Assembly: GCF_002368295.1 (NCBI RefSeq)
Contig: NZ_AP018248.1
Coordinates: 2,849,977 to 2,913,976 of the forward strand
Length of the DNA: 64,000 bases
Origin: Tolypothrix tenuis PCC 7101
GTDB lineage: Bacteria; Cyanobacteriota; Cyanobacteriia; Cyanobacteriales; Nostocaceae
Direction: 5' to 3'
The notes under the pieces were generated by a model that was not told the DNA's origin, ran no database searches, and saw nothing but the letters and a program-made list of their open reading frames with translations. Each line of letters starts with the position of its first letter. Positions within the stretch are counted from its first letter, which is position 1. A program made the translations under genes and the position numbers. Below are positions 37,708-45,929 of this stretch, piece by piece.

Positions 37708-37758
37708 GGGGAAGAAGAGAAGCGATAAGTTCTACCTTTTCCATTTTCGCTCTTTCTG

Positions 37759-38640
37759 CTACAGTAACGCATCCATTAATTGCATCACTTTAATTGCACC
37801 AGGGGATAAATCTTCTGGTTTTGTCGGTTGCAATTGCTTTTCGAGTAAACCTTTGAGAGATATTAACTTTAAGCTGTTTTCTGCTAGGGTATCAGCGATC
37901 GCTTCTGCTGCTGGTAAATAGCCAATCGCCCCTAAATCTGAAAGTACTGCCCGACGTAGTTGCAAATCATCTTGAGCAAGTGCGTGTATTAGGCGATCGC
38001 CATACTGATTGTAACCTGCTGTTGATTCCGAGGTTAGCTGATACATGGCCCTGGCTGCGGCATACTGAATCCGAGGCACGGGGTGATCTAAAAATTCTTG
38101 AATAATGGGAATTGCATCGCTTGCCCCCAAGGTTCCCAATGCCTCTATGATGGCATCGAAGGGTTGGGCTAGTTGGGGTGGCTCTGGTGCTGGTAGGGTT
38201 CCCGGAACTTGATCGTTGAGTAATTCGATTAGCCTGGGAATGCTGGATGAGTCGCCTAACATCTCTAGAGATTGGGCTGCAGCTTCGCGCACATAGAAAT
38301 CAGAACATTCCAGTGCTTTAATTAATGAGGGAACGGCTCGCTGTTCTCCTAATTTTCCTAATGCTCTGGCTGCATTGCGTCGCAGGGGATAGCCACCGGC
38401 ATTAGTGCGATCGTCTTCGTCTTCTAATGCTTGAATCAACACATCAATCGCTTCTGGAGCATCAACTCGAAACCGCCCTAACCACCAAGCCGCATACACG
38501 CGCAATCCTAAATCTTCACCTTGGAGATTAGCGATCGCTTGTTCTACAGTTAATTGGTTATCGTCCTGGATATTAGCTGCGTTTTCCACTTTCTGTTCCT
38601 GTTTCCTATTCCCTGTTCCCTCTGACAAATGCCTATACAT
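37759..38640 (-). CDS. cpcE: Phycocyanin alpha-subunit phycocyanobilin lyase, CpcE subunit
   Basis: 293 residues from ATG 38640 (MYRHLSEGTG), HEAT-repeat protein. Characteristic CpcE segments include YAAWWLGRFRV, the ARALGKLGEQRAVPSL repeat and REAAAQSLEMLGD. It is the other half of the E/F lyase, acting on apo-CpcA in the cytoplasm. The alternative in-frame start at 38664 would sit within the hairpin upstream, so I prefer the internal ATG. A 16-bp stem hairpin lies between cpcA1 and this gene and probably lowers its expression relative to cpcB1A1. Confidence 0.95.
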   Translation of the reverse strand: MYRHLSEGTGNRKQEQKVENAANIQDDNQLTVEQAIANLQGEDLGLRVYAAWWLGRFRVDAPEAIDVLIQALEDEDDRTNAGGYPLRRNAARALGKLGEQRAVPSLIKALECSDFYVREAAAQSLEMLGDSSSIPRLIELLNDQVPGTLPAPEPPQLAQPFDAIIEALGTLGASDAIPIIQEFLDHPVPRIQYAAARAMYQLTSESTAGYNQYGDRLIHALAQDDLQLRRAVLSDLGAIGYLPAAEAIADTLAENSLKLISLKGLLEKQLQPTKPEDLSPGAIKVMQLMDALL

Positions 38641-38646
38641 AACAAT

Positions 38647-38702
38647 GCCCGGAGAGGTAAACAATCACTAACTTCTGTCAGTCATTGTATACCCCTCCGG
38701 GC
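38647..38702 (-). promoter_or_regulatory. Intercistronic hairpin between cpcA1 and cpcE
   Basis: On the transcript, GCCCGGAGGGGTATAC pairs with GTTTACCTCTCCGGGC (14 of 16 pairs) around a 24-base loop. There is no following T-run, so it is more like an mRNA-stability or partial-termination element than a full terminator. It fits the usual excess of cpcBA message over cpcEF message. Confidence 0.75.
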
Positions 38703-38715
38703 AACAACATCTCAA

Positions 38716-39204
38716 CTAGCTTAATGCGTTGATAGCGTAGTCGATGTAGGAGTTTGCTTCAACAGCAGGATCTCCACTTAAACCGTGGTTAGCTTTGATG
38801 TATTTCAAAGCTTCAACATACCAGCTGGGAGATAGATCAAATGTGCGGTTGATTTCAGCAATACCACCAATTAGGTAATCATCCAATGGGCCTGTACCAC
38901 CAACAACTAGGCAGTAGGTAACCATCCGCAAGTAGTAGCCGATGTCACGAACGCACTTGTCTTTGCCTGTTTGAGTAGAAGCAAAGTTGGGGCCGTTTTG
39001 GCTGGTGGTGTAGGGGAATTTGCTGTAAACAGCATTAGCAGCACCAGAAGCCAAGCTAGAAGCCTTTTCGGTTAATGCTTTTGCAGCAGCCAAGCTAGCA
39101 GAAGCTTGACGGAAACGACCAAATGCGGTTTGGATTTCGGTGGAGCTCAGGAAGCGTCCTTGGGAATCAGCAGCAGCTACTGCTTCGGTCAAAGGGGTTT
39201 TCAT
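38716..39204 (-). CDS. cpcA: C-phycocyanin alpha subunit (copy 1)
   Basis: 162 residues, the standard length. Chromophore-binding Cys84 is present in KDKCVRDIGYY, with the family start MKTPLTEAV. The ATG at 39204 follows GGGAGAAA; the in-frame start six codons upstream is not used. It forms the (alpha-beta) monomer of phycobilisome rods with CpcB. It differs from copy 2 at several sites (for example TSQNGPNF against TQMQGKNF near residues 66-74). In gene order this copy is tied to cpcEF, as in the constitutive cpc1 set of type III chromatic acclimators. Confidence 0.97.
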   Translation of the reverse strand: MKTPLTEAVAAADSQGRFLSSTEIQTAFGRFRQASASLAAAKALTEKASSLASGAANAVYSKFPYTTSQNGPNFASTQTGKDKCVRDIGYYLRMVTYCLVVGGTGPLDDYLIGGIAEINRTFDLSPSWYVEALKYIKANHGLSGDPAVEANSYIDYAINALS

Positions 39205-39308
39205 GATCAGATTTTCTCCCAATAATCTTTTTTGATGAAATAGCTTTTAGCAATCGTTTCAGTTATCTAAATATCTGAAACCGCTCAAAAAATAGATGAT
39301 ATAGCTGA

Positions 39309-39827
39309 TTAAGCAACAGCAGAAGCAGCCTTATCGAAGTAGCTTGCAACTTCAGCCATTAAGCTGGCGCAATCGCCTCTGGTAATACCATTGGTGTCGC
39401 CTGCGATCGCTAGAGCAGCATCTTTCATCTTTTGAACGCCAACTGCTACGGAAGAACCGGGAGTTCCTAGCGCCAAGTAGGTTTCTTTTAAACCGTTGAG
39501 GCAGCGATCGTCTAGAACGCTTGCATCACCTGCGAAGATTGCATAGGTAACGTAGCGTAAGATGATTTCCATGTCACGCAAGCAAGCAGCCATACGACGG
39601 CTGGTGTAAGCGTTACCACCAGGAGCAATCAACTGAGGCTGTTCTGCAAATAGAGAACGAGCTGCATTTGCCACAATTGTGGAGGAGTTGCCGGTAATAC
39701 GGTTAACAACGTCCATGCGCTTGTTGCCATCAGCAACCAAAGCACTGAGAGCATCTATTTGAGAACCACTCAGGTATTCACCTCGAGCGTCAGCTTGGGA
39801 GACTACTTTTGCAAATGCGTCTAACAT
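39309..39827 (-). CDS. cpcB: C-phycocyanin beta subunit (copy 1)
   Basis: 172 residues. Both bilin-attachment cysteines are present: Cys82 (MAACLRD) and Cys153 (RGDCASL), and the methylated-Asn site lies in GGNAYT at about residue 72. It starts 104 bp before cpcA1. Its upstream region contains no TTGCACA direct repeat, unlike copy 2, which supports constitutive expression. Copy 1 and copy 2 are close paralogues with scattered changes ([14 protein letters not shown] against AELGSYFDRAAAAV at the C-terminus). Confidence 0.97.
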
Positions 39828-40569
39828 ACACTCAATTTCCTAATTAGTTTAGTCGAGTATGGCTTGGATTAGGTTAAAACCCAGTTTGATAGAGCTAGGC
39901 AATACAGCTGCCCCAGTAGCCCGATCAACTAAAAGCAGTAGCTTTAATCACTGCTGAAACCTTCCGCTTATTCCCTTAAGGAAATTTGAAAGATTTTTTA
40001 ATTCTTAAACAATTGAAAAACTTCACTCATTTAAGATGGATGGAAAATCTGCTTCTTTTCTGTGAAGCTTTCCATTCCTTGTTTATACTATATCGTTGGA
40101 TCGTTTGTTTATTACGAATTGTCAACATAGTTATATTGTGAGGCTGAAATCCTTAACCCATAAGGGTTTTACCTTTATTAACAAAATTTCTATTGCTTAA
40201 CACTTATTAATCAATACTCGGTCGCTTTGACTTTCCAGTTATGGCAGCGTAGCCAGATACCCTTGATTTTCAGCCCAATTCAAAATGATAGCTGAAATTA
40301 AGAAGTATTAAGGAACTGAGTTTTTACGTTACATTCTCTGGGCTATTTTGCTTGGTTAATGAGTTTCACAATTATGAAACTATGCAGAATCTCCACAAAC
40401 TGCTTACTTCTGCACCAACAGCTTCAGGCTGAGTGAGAGAATGCGATCGCTCTTCCTGAGTTGGGCTGTACAAGCATCTATAACAGAATTCATTAAATGA
40501 TTTTTCTGTTCCTCGTTCCCTATTCCCTATCTCCAAAACTCAATTTAATCATGCAACATTAATTAATGA
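39828..40569 (-). promoter_or_regulatory. cpcB1 upstream region and long leader
   Basis: 742 bp with no supported gene between cpcB1 and the 68-codon gene upstream. I searched for the L-box half-site TTGCACA and its complement and found none. AT-rich stretches near 40080-40210 could hold the promoter, but I cannot assign a start site. One HIP1-type octamer is near 40443. Confidence 0.5.
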
Positions 40570-40776
40570 TTAAGATTTAGTAGCAGTCCAACCTTTCTTG
40601 ATCAATGCCAAAAAGGTAGTAATACCTTTAGAGAATCCTTGAGGATCAGGCAGAACATACTCTGGAAAATCTTCATAAGGTCGCCACTCTTCAGATGAAT
40701 TATGCCGCAGGTACAATACTCGCTCGTCTCCTTCTAATTTCCAGAGCATTTCACCGCCAGTTGGTATTTCAGACAT
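40570..40776 (-). CDS. Small conserved-looking cyanobacterial protein between the cpc sets
   Basis: 68 residues from ATG 40776 (MSEIPTGGEML), with a fair ribosome site (AGGATAAAG). No signal peptide or membrane helix; Trp/Tyr-rich (LWKLEGDERVLYLRHNSS, EEWRPYEDFPEYV). I do not recognise the family. It sits downstream of the cpc2 terminator and 742 bp upstream of cpcB1, all on one strand. A light-harvesting role would be guilt by association only. The in-frame start eight codons earlier lacks a ribosome site. Confidence 0.65.
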   Translation of the reverse strand: MSEIPTGGEMLWKLEGDERVLYLRHNSSEEWRPYEDFPEYVLPDPQGFSKGITTFLALIKKGWTATKS

Positions 40777-40965
40777 GGCTTTATCCTGTTTTGCAAACAA
40801 ATATACTCATAAGGATTGTCCAGAGTCAAAAGTCAAAAGTCCAAGCTTATCCTTAACTCTTAACGACCCAAACAAGATGTAGGTGCAATTTAAAGGTGCA
40901 TCAGCTGAGAAATTGCGCTTCTAGCCAATAGTGCTTGGTTAAGGATTTTAAACTCTTAATTTGGT

Positions 40966-41053
40966 TTGGGGAAAAGGTCAAAGGGTAAGGGTTAAAGGTC
41001 TTTTCTTTCCCCCTTTTCCCTTAACCTTTTCCCCTTTCACCGACAAGTATCGG
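40966..41053. repeat. Dispersed repeat, CGACAAGTAT family
   Basis: GGGGAAAAGG...GGGTTAAAGG pairs with CCCTTAACCTTTTCCCC and ends in CGACAAGTATCGGG. It matches 255-337, 33073-33140 and 57354-57467. The remaining bases from 40777 hold AAAGTCA-type heptamers (40815-40845). Confidence 0.6.
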
Positions 41054-41070
41054 GCCTATGTCAACATCAA

Positions 41071-41107
41071 TAAAAACAGGCGTGAAAAATTTTAATTTTC
41101 CACGCCC
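41071..41107 (-). terminator. Terminator of the cpc2 operon
   Basis: On the minus strand GGCGTGGAAAATT pairs with AATTTTTCACGCC (perfect outer GGCGTG/CACGCC), followed by TGTTTTTATT. It starts 43 bp after the cpcD stop codon. Confidence 0.9.
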
Positions 41108-41149
41108 GCAGATATCATAGATGATTGCTGTTATCTTTCCGATGCATTT

Positions 41150-41407
41150 TCAGTTTTCCGATGCATCTTCAGTTGCATTTTCACCTGCAGGACGGATGTT
41201 AACAATTTTGCCGCCTAAGCGGGTGATGCGACGCATCTCTTCATTCATCCGGCTGTAAGGGACTTGAATCTCAATCGTGCTGCTATTGCGAATCTGATAA
41301 CGATTGTTATCGGTTTGCTCGTTCTGACGCAATCCTTCTACTTCGTAAACAAAGACGCGATTGTCTGAACCGGAACTAGATCTTCTGGTCAATACAGAAC
41401 CTAACAT
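41150..41407 (-). CDS. cpcD: Phycobilisome rod-capping linker CpcD
   Basis: 85 residues, the size of the small rod-end linker. The CpcD fold is recognised by FVYEVEGLRQN, the Ser-rich N-terminus, and VPYSRMNEEMRRITRLGGKIVNI, the same domain found at the C-terminus of the two longer linkers upstream. It caps the distal end of phycocyanin rods and so limits their length. It lies 14 bp after the second linker gene; the cpc2 terminator follows. Confidence 0.95.
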   Translation of the reverse strand: MLGSVLTRRSSSGSDNRVFVYEVEGLRQNEQTDNNRYQIRNSSTIEIQVPYSRMNEEMRRITRLGGKIVNIRPAGENATEDASEN

Positions 41408-41421
41408 AATAGTTCTATCTC

Positions 41422-42294
41422 CTATTGTGCAAAAGTAATGCTAGCGACCTTACCACCCAGCTTATTGATTTGCTGAAGGGTATTAGATAGCTGTTCGTAG
41501 GGGACAATGAACTCTTTGTTGCTACGACGAACTTTTGGATATCTTGGCAAACTGATACCCGTAACTTCGATTCTGTAGAGGCGTGGGGTTGAGCCTTGAG
41601 AGGATCTACCAAAGGTACGGCTGGGTGCAGTTCCTTGTTTGGAAGGTAGGTAAGACCAACCTTGAGTACCACCAGAAGGTGCGATAATCGCAGTTGCGCT
41701 ATTTGTAGCTAAGTCAGAGGCGAGACGAGAGCTGCTACCTGCTAGCTGAGAGCGATCGCTATTCGCATAACCACGGTAAAGGCGGAACATACGGGTAAAA
41801 CCAACAGTTCTTTGACCAACACCTGTGGTTACTAAGTCCCGATAGTAGGGAACTATGGAATCTCCAAAATAGGTATCATATTCAGCAGAATCTATATAGG
41901 AATCGATGTCTGCGTCGAACCCTTGATTTTGGTAGCGATCGAGATGCTCAATCACTTCCGACTCATCGTAAGGAGCTCGTCCCAACAAATGCTTAAAGTT
42001 CAATTCAATTACCCGAGTTTGAAAATGTGGGTAAAGAAACTTTGTTTTGTATAATTCTGATTTAGCTACTGCGCGGACAAAGTCTCTGACGCTCAGTTTA
42101 CCATTGGTCAACAACGACTCTAAGCTGATGAGACGTTCTGACTCCATCAAGTAGTCGTTACCTAATACCTGACGATAGACTGCCTTAATAACAATCTTGG
42201 CATCTTCTGATGTCCAGTTTGGACGCAGTTCAATAGGACTTGTTTGGTCAAAAGCTGTAGTTCCCAAACGAGATGCTGCGGATGTAATTGGCAC
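41422..42294 (-). CDS. cpcC: Phycocyanin-associated rod linker (CpcC family, second copy)
   Basis: 290 residues. The N-terminal PBS linker (Pfam PBS_linker_poly) domain spans about 20-170 with RQVLGNDYLMESERL, FKHLLGRAPYDESEVIEHLD and VPYYRDLVTTGVGQRTVGF. The C-terminal CpcD-like domain spans about 232-288 (LYRIEVTG...VPYEQLSNTLQQINKLGGKV). It joins phycocyanin hexamers in the rod. In type III chromatic acclimators the red-light cpc2 operon carries two such linkers, called cpcH2 and cpcI2; by position this corresponds to cpcI2. Confidence 0.95.
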   Translation of the reverse strand: MPITSAASRLGTTAFDQTSPIELRPNWTSEDAKIVIKAVYRQVLGNDYLMESERLISLESLLTNGKLSVRDFVRAVAKSELYKTKFLYPHFQTRVIELNFKHLLGRAPYDESEVIEHLDRYQNQGFDADIDSYIDSAEYDTYFGDSIVPYYRDLVTTGVGQRTVGFTRMFRLYRGYANSDRSQLAGSSSRLASDLATNSATAIIAPSGGTQGWSYLPSKQGTAPSRTFGRSSQGSTPRLYRIEVTGISLPRYPKVRRSNKEFIVPYEQLSNTLQQINKLGGKVASITFAQ

Positions 42295-42341
42295 GAATAG
42301 CTCTCCTTGTAGACTTTTTGATGTGGCAAATTTGATTCAGT

Positions 42342-43151
42342 TTAGGCAGGAGAAATATTAACTACGCGGCTACCTCGCTGATTCAGTCTTTGCAGAGTTG
42401 GTGAAAGTTGGTCGTAACTGACCAAATACTCTTTCATACTACGTCTGATTTGAGTAGTACGCCCTCTATCTGCTTGGATGACACGTACTCGGTAAAGCTG
42501 TCCGCGATCGCCTCCGACTACACCAGTCAGTCCCTTACCAAAGTTAGGAGTCTGAATGCTGCTAGCCAAATTCATTGCTAGATCTTGGGTTAACCAAGCA
42601 GACTTGTTTTTACCTTGGGAGCGATCGCTATTAGCATATCCCCGATAAATCTGAAACATCCGGTTGAAGCCTACTGTCTTTTGTCCCGGTTGAGTTTCAA
42701 ATCCCCGATAATGAGGAACAATCGCTTCGCCAAAGCTTTCTTGATATTCGACTGAATCAATATATGAATTGATTTCTGCCTCGTATCCTTTTTCTGTATA
42801 AAGGTTGACGTGGTAAGAAATCTCTGATTCGTCGTAGGGCGCACGACCAAGCAGATGCTTGTAGTTCAGTTCGATAAAGCGGACTTGAGGCGTAGAGTAA
42901 AAGAACTTTTGGCGATATAGTTCAGATTGTGCCAATAACCGCACAAACTCTCTGACGCTAATGTTACCCTGTTGCAATAGCGATTCTGCACTGGTGAGGC
43001 GTTCGCTTTGCATTACATGGTCATTGCCAAACACTTGACGATAAGCAGCATGAATCACTGCTGGTACGTCACTACTAGCTCTCAATTCTGTGGGAGCTGT
43101 GCTAGCAAACGGTTCAAATCCTAGCTGACGGGCCGCCGTGGAACTAGTCAT
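42342..43151 (-). CDS. cpcC: Phycocyanin-associated rod linker (CpcC family, first copy)
   Basis: 269 residues, same two-domain plan as the next gene: PBS linker domain (about 20-165, with RQVFGNDHVMQSERL and YKHLLGRAPYDESEISYHV) and a C-terminal CpcD-like domain (LYRVRVIQ...YDQLSPTLQRLNQRGSRVVNI). By position it corresponds to cpcH2 of Calothrix-type cpc2 operons. A hairpin with T-run lies between cpcA2 and this gene, so linker message should be less abundant than cpcB2A2 message, matching the lower linker stoichiometry. Confidence 0.95.
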   Translation of the reverse strand: MTSSTAARQLGFEPFASTAPTELRASSDVPAVIHAAYRQVFGNDHVMQSERLTSAESLLQQGNISVREFVRLLAQSELYRQKFFYSTPQVRFIELNYKHLLGRAPYDESEISYHVNLYTEKGYEAEINSYIDSVEYQESFGEAIVPHYRGFETQPGQKTVGFNRMFQIYRGYANSDRSQGKNKSAWLTQDLAMNLASSIQTPNFGKGLTGVVGGDRGQLYRVRVIQADRGRTTQIRRSMKEYLVSYDQLSPTLQRLNQRGSRVVNISPA

Positions 43152-43175
43152 GACTGAATCTCCTGAATTTCAATC

Positions 43176-43251
43176 AGAAAAAACATGCCCAGAACCCCAT
43201 AAAACTGCCCATGCTAGAAATTAGCATCCACAGCCTTTAGTTGTTCTGGGC
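43176..43251 (-). terminator. Attenuator-like terminator between cpcA2 and the linker genes
   Basis: On the minus strand GCCCAGAAC (43251-43243) pairs perfectly with GTTCTGGGC (43195-43187), with an inner TGCTA/TAGCA stem, and is followed by ATGTTTTTTC. It sits 13 bp after the cpcA2 stop. This should end most transcripts after cpcB2A2 and let some read into the linkers. Confidence 0.82.
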
Positions 43252-43263
43252 AAAAGGAACACC

Positions 43264-43752
43264 CTAGCTTAGGGCGTTGATTGCGTAGTCAATGTAGGAG
43301 TTTGCTTCAACAGCAGGGTCACCACTCAAACCATGATTAGCTTTGATGTACTTGAGAGCTTCAACGTACCAGCTGGGAGACAGATCAAAGGTGCGGTTGA
43401 TTTCTGCCAAACCACCAATTAGGTAGTCATCTAGAGGGCCTGTACCACCAGCAACTAGACAGTAGGTAACGATGCGAATGTAGTAACCGATGTCGCGTGC
43501 ACACTTGTCTTTACCGCGTTGGTCAGAAGCGAAGTTCTTACCTTGCATTTGGGTGGTGTAGGGGAATTTTTGGTAAACTGCGTTAGCAGCACCTTGAGCC
43601 AAGCTGTTAGCTTTGCTGCTTAATGCTTTAGCTGCATCTAAGCTAGCAGATGCTTGACGGAAACGACCAAAAGCAACTTGAAGTTCTGTGGAGCTCAAAA
43701 ACCGACCTTGGGAATCTGCGGTAGCTACGGCTTCGGTTAAAGGTGTTTTCAT
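43264..43752 (-). CDS. cpcA: C-phycocyanin alpha subunit (copy 2)
   Basis: 162 residues with Cys84 in KDKCARDIGYY for phycocyanobilin attachment. It is the second gene of an operon cpcB2-cpcA2-linker-linker-cpcD, the layout of the red-light-inducible cpc2 set of Calothrix/Fremyella strains. It follows cpcB2 by 69 bp. No cpcEF pair belongs to this operon, so the lyase encoded beside copy 1 should serve both. Confidence 0.97.
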   Translation of the reverse strand: MKTPLTEAVATADSQGRFLSSTELQVAFGRFRQASASLDAAKALSSKANSLAQGAANAVYQKFPYTTQMQGKNFASDQRGKDKCARDIGYYIRIVTYCLVAGGTGPLDDYLIGGLAEINRTFDLSPSWYVEALKYIKANHGLSGDPAVEANSYIDYAINALS

Positions 43753-43821
43753 GCTGATTATTCTCTCAACAAATATGTAAAGTTGTGCGTCAGAAAGTAG
43801 AAATAATTAAGTAGCGATGTA

Positions 43822-44340
43822 CTAGCCAACTGCAGCAGCAGCGCGATCGAAGTAGCTACCCAATTCAGCCATTAAGGAGCTACAGTCACCACGGGTAACA
43901 CCGCTGGGGTCGTTAGCAATAGCGATCGCAGCTTCTTTCATCTTTTGAACGCCAGTAGCTACGGAAGCGCCGGGAACGCCTAATGCTTGATATGTTTCAC
44001 GGAGACCGTTCAAGCAGCGATCGTCTAAAACGCTAGCATCACCTGCAAATACTGCGTAGGTTACATAGCGTAAGATGATTTCCATGTCGCGTAAGCAAGC
44101 TGCCATACGACGGTTGGTGTAAGCATTACCACCAGGTGCAATCAACTGGGGTTGCTCTTCAAATAAAGCGCGAGCTGCATTGGCAACGATTGTGGAGGCA
44201 TTGCCGGTAATGCGGTTAACAACATCCATGCGCTTAGAACCAGCAGCAACCATATCTTTCAATGCATCGATTTCTGCATCGCTAATGTATGCGCCTCTAG
44301 TATCAGCCTGGGAAACTACTTTGGTAAAAGCGTCAAGCAT
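43822..44340 (-). CDS. cpcB: C-phycocyanin beta subunit (copy 2)
   Basis: 172 residues with Cys82 (MAACLRD) and Cys153 (RGDCSSL) for bilin attachment, and the methylated-Asn region GGNAYT at about residue 72. First gene of the cpc2 operon. Its upstream region holds an exact L-box (44719-44736), about 380 bp before the start codon, so a long leader is expected; that leader includes a GGGGTAA/TTACCCC hairpin at 44498-44513. The ribosome site AGGAGATG lies just upstream of the ATG. Confidence 0.97.
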   Translation of the reverse strand: MLDAFTKVVSQADTRGAYISDAEIDALKDMVAAGSKRMDVVNRITGNASTIVANAARALFEEQPQLIAPGGNAYTNRRMAACLRDMEIILRYVTYAVFAGDASVLDDRCLNGLRETYQALGVPGASVATGVQKMKEAAIAIANDPSGVTRGDCSSLMAELGSYFDRAAAAVG

Positions 44341-44718
44341 TCCAGCATCTCCTAAAAATATTACTATGCTGTGGATTCAAACTAGGTTCAAAATCTGATC
44401 GCTTGATGGGGATGAGTATAGTTACTGACTTTTTAGATGTTGCCGTTATGAGCAACCAGCACAATAGTCGCCAGGAAATTTCATTCGCTTGGCAAATGGG
44501 GTAAAATTACCCCTAATTCTGTTAGCTAGTTTTCAGTGACTAACGGTACAGCTATAAATCAATACTGCTATTATCCACAAACAACTTATTTCTTAAAGGC
44601 TCACAAGCCTAGATTAATGAAATGGCTGTTCATCAATTTTTCAGATACCGAACTTTCTCTATTGAGGGCAGAGCGTTCAGCGGTTTTTTGAACCTGAAAT
44701 TGATTAAAGCAATCCGTT

Positions 44719-44736
44719 TGTGCAAATTTTGTGCAA
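44719..44736 (-). promoter_or_regulatory. L-box (RcaC binding site) upstream of cpcB2
   Basis: Read on the minus strand: TTGCACA-AAAT-TTGCACA, an exact direct repeat with a 4-base spacer. This is the L-box known from Fremyella diplosiphon, bound by response regulator RcaC in red light to activate cpc2. Orientation relative to the gene is the activating one. It lies 379 bp from the cpcB2 start codon and 405 bp after the pcyA stop. Confidence 0.9.
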
Positions 44737-45140
44737 ATTTAAATGTGTCTTCAGATAATTAGTTAAAAAATATTAAGCAAATGCTGAAACCCTTTGATAG
44801 CAAGGATTGTTTATATTTTCGTTTTGTCTTTAGACTTAAATTATAGTTACAAACAGTTACATTTAGATACATTGTTTGGAAAGCAAAACTTTATTACTCG
44901 CAAAATTAAGTTTCGGAACTTAATTCTTACAATTCTTTACATTCATGCATAAGCGGAAAAGCAGCAGATTTTGTGATGTATTGATGCGTTAATGCGATCG
45001 CTTGTATGTCAGTTTAATTTATTAAATAATTCTTAAGCAAGGCAAACATCGAACAAATGTTTGATAAGTAATTCCAGACAGCAAAAATTACCAGGAAGGC
45101 AATAGCAATCCTGGTTTGACAAATTTCATTGAATTTAGTT

Positions 45141-45884
45141 TTAAGCTACATAGTCAAAAAGCATAGTTGTCATGTAGCGATCTGCCCATTCTTTACCGAA
45201 AGACTTTTCCAAAACGCGCCGTGTTTTATCATTTTGCTGCTGTTTTGTACAGTAATTGCGTTGTCCTGCCAAAACTCTAGAGATATCAAGATTGGATGTT
45301 AAAGGTGTCTCTGATGCAGCAATCTGACAATGAATCGTTAAATATTCGCGAACGCGGTTGTGAAATTTTTCTTCTTCTTCAGCATTTTCTGGGCGCACAA
45401 ACAGGCAAAATTGCGAGAAAATATCGCCCCAAGGCGGTAAAGCCCGTGGTTCAGAAAACTCAATTTCCGGTAAAGCAGACAAATGCTGATAATAGCGTGA
45501 CGGTAGACTGCGATCACTACTGATAGGAGACAAATCCGCGATCGCAGCACTAATCAACCCACCTTTCCCGCCTACCAAATCTGTACCAAACATGGGAATC
45601 GGGTATTCAGGATTGGGGAACATCACACAGTGCAGAATATCTAAACCATTGCCAACCTGCGCTAATTCTAGATGCAGTTTGCGAAATTGCGGAGCTTGGT
45701 AACAATGATTTTCAATGATCAGCCGTTCGCCTTCCAAATGTCCCTCGACATAGCCTAAACCTTCTGGGACAGAGTAAGGGGAGATATCCAGGTATTTTTG
45801 CCAAATTTCTTCAATCGAATCCGCCAACCTGTGGATTAGGGGATGCTGGCGATTTCTCAACGACGCTTCCATAGACTTCAACAT
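45141..45884 (-). CDS. pcyA: Phycocyanobilin:ferredoxin oxidoreductase (PcyA)
   Basis: 247 residues, a ferredoxin-dependent bilin reductase that converts biliverdin IXalpha to phycocyanobilin by a four-electron reduction in the cytoplasm. The catalytic His85 (LDILHCVMFP) and Asp102 (FGTDLVGGKGG), equivalent to Synechocystis His88 and Asp105, are intact, as is the C-terminal QQQNDKTRRVLEKSFG segment. It lies directly upstream of cpcB2 in the same direction but has its own L-box 46 bp before the start codon. Start ATG 45884; ATG four codons later is an alternative. Confidence 0.97.
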   Translation of the reverse strand: MLKSMEASLRNRQHPLIHRLADSIEEIWQKYLDISPYSVPEGLGYVEGHLEGERLIIENHCYQAPQFRKLHLELAQVGNGLDILHCVMFPNPEYPIPMFGTDLVGGKGGLISAAIADLSPISSDRSLPSRYYQHLSALPEIEFSEPRALPPWGDIFSQFCLFVRPENAEEEEKFHNRVREYLTIHCQIAASETPLTSNLDISRVLAGQRNYCTKQQQNDKTRRVLEKSFGKEWADRYMTTMLFDYVA

Positions 45885-45929
45885 ACGCTTCTCTTTGAGT
45901 ATAGGATTAACCTACCTTGGCGTATAGCC

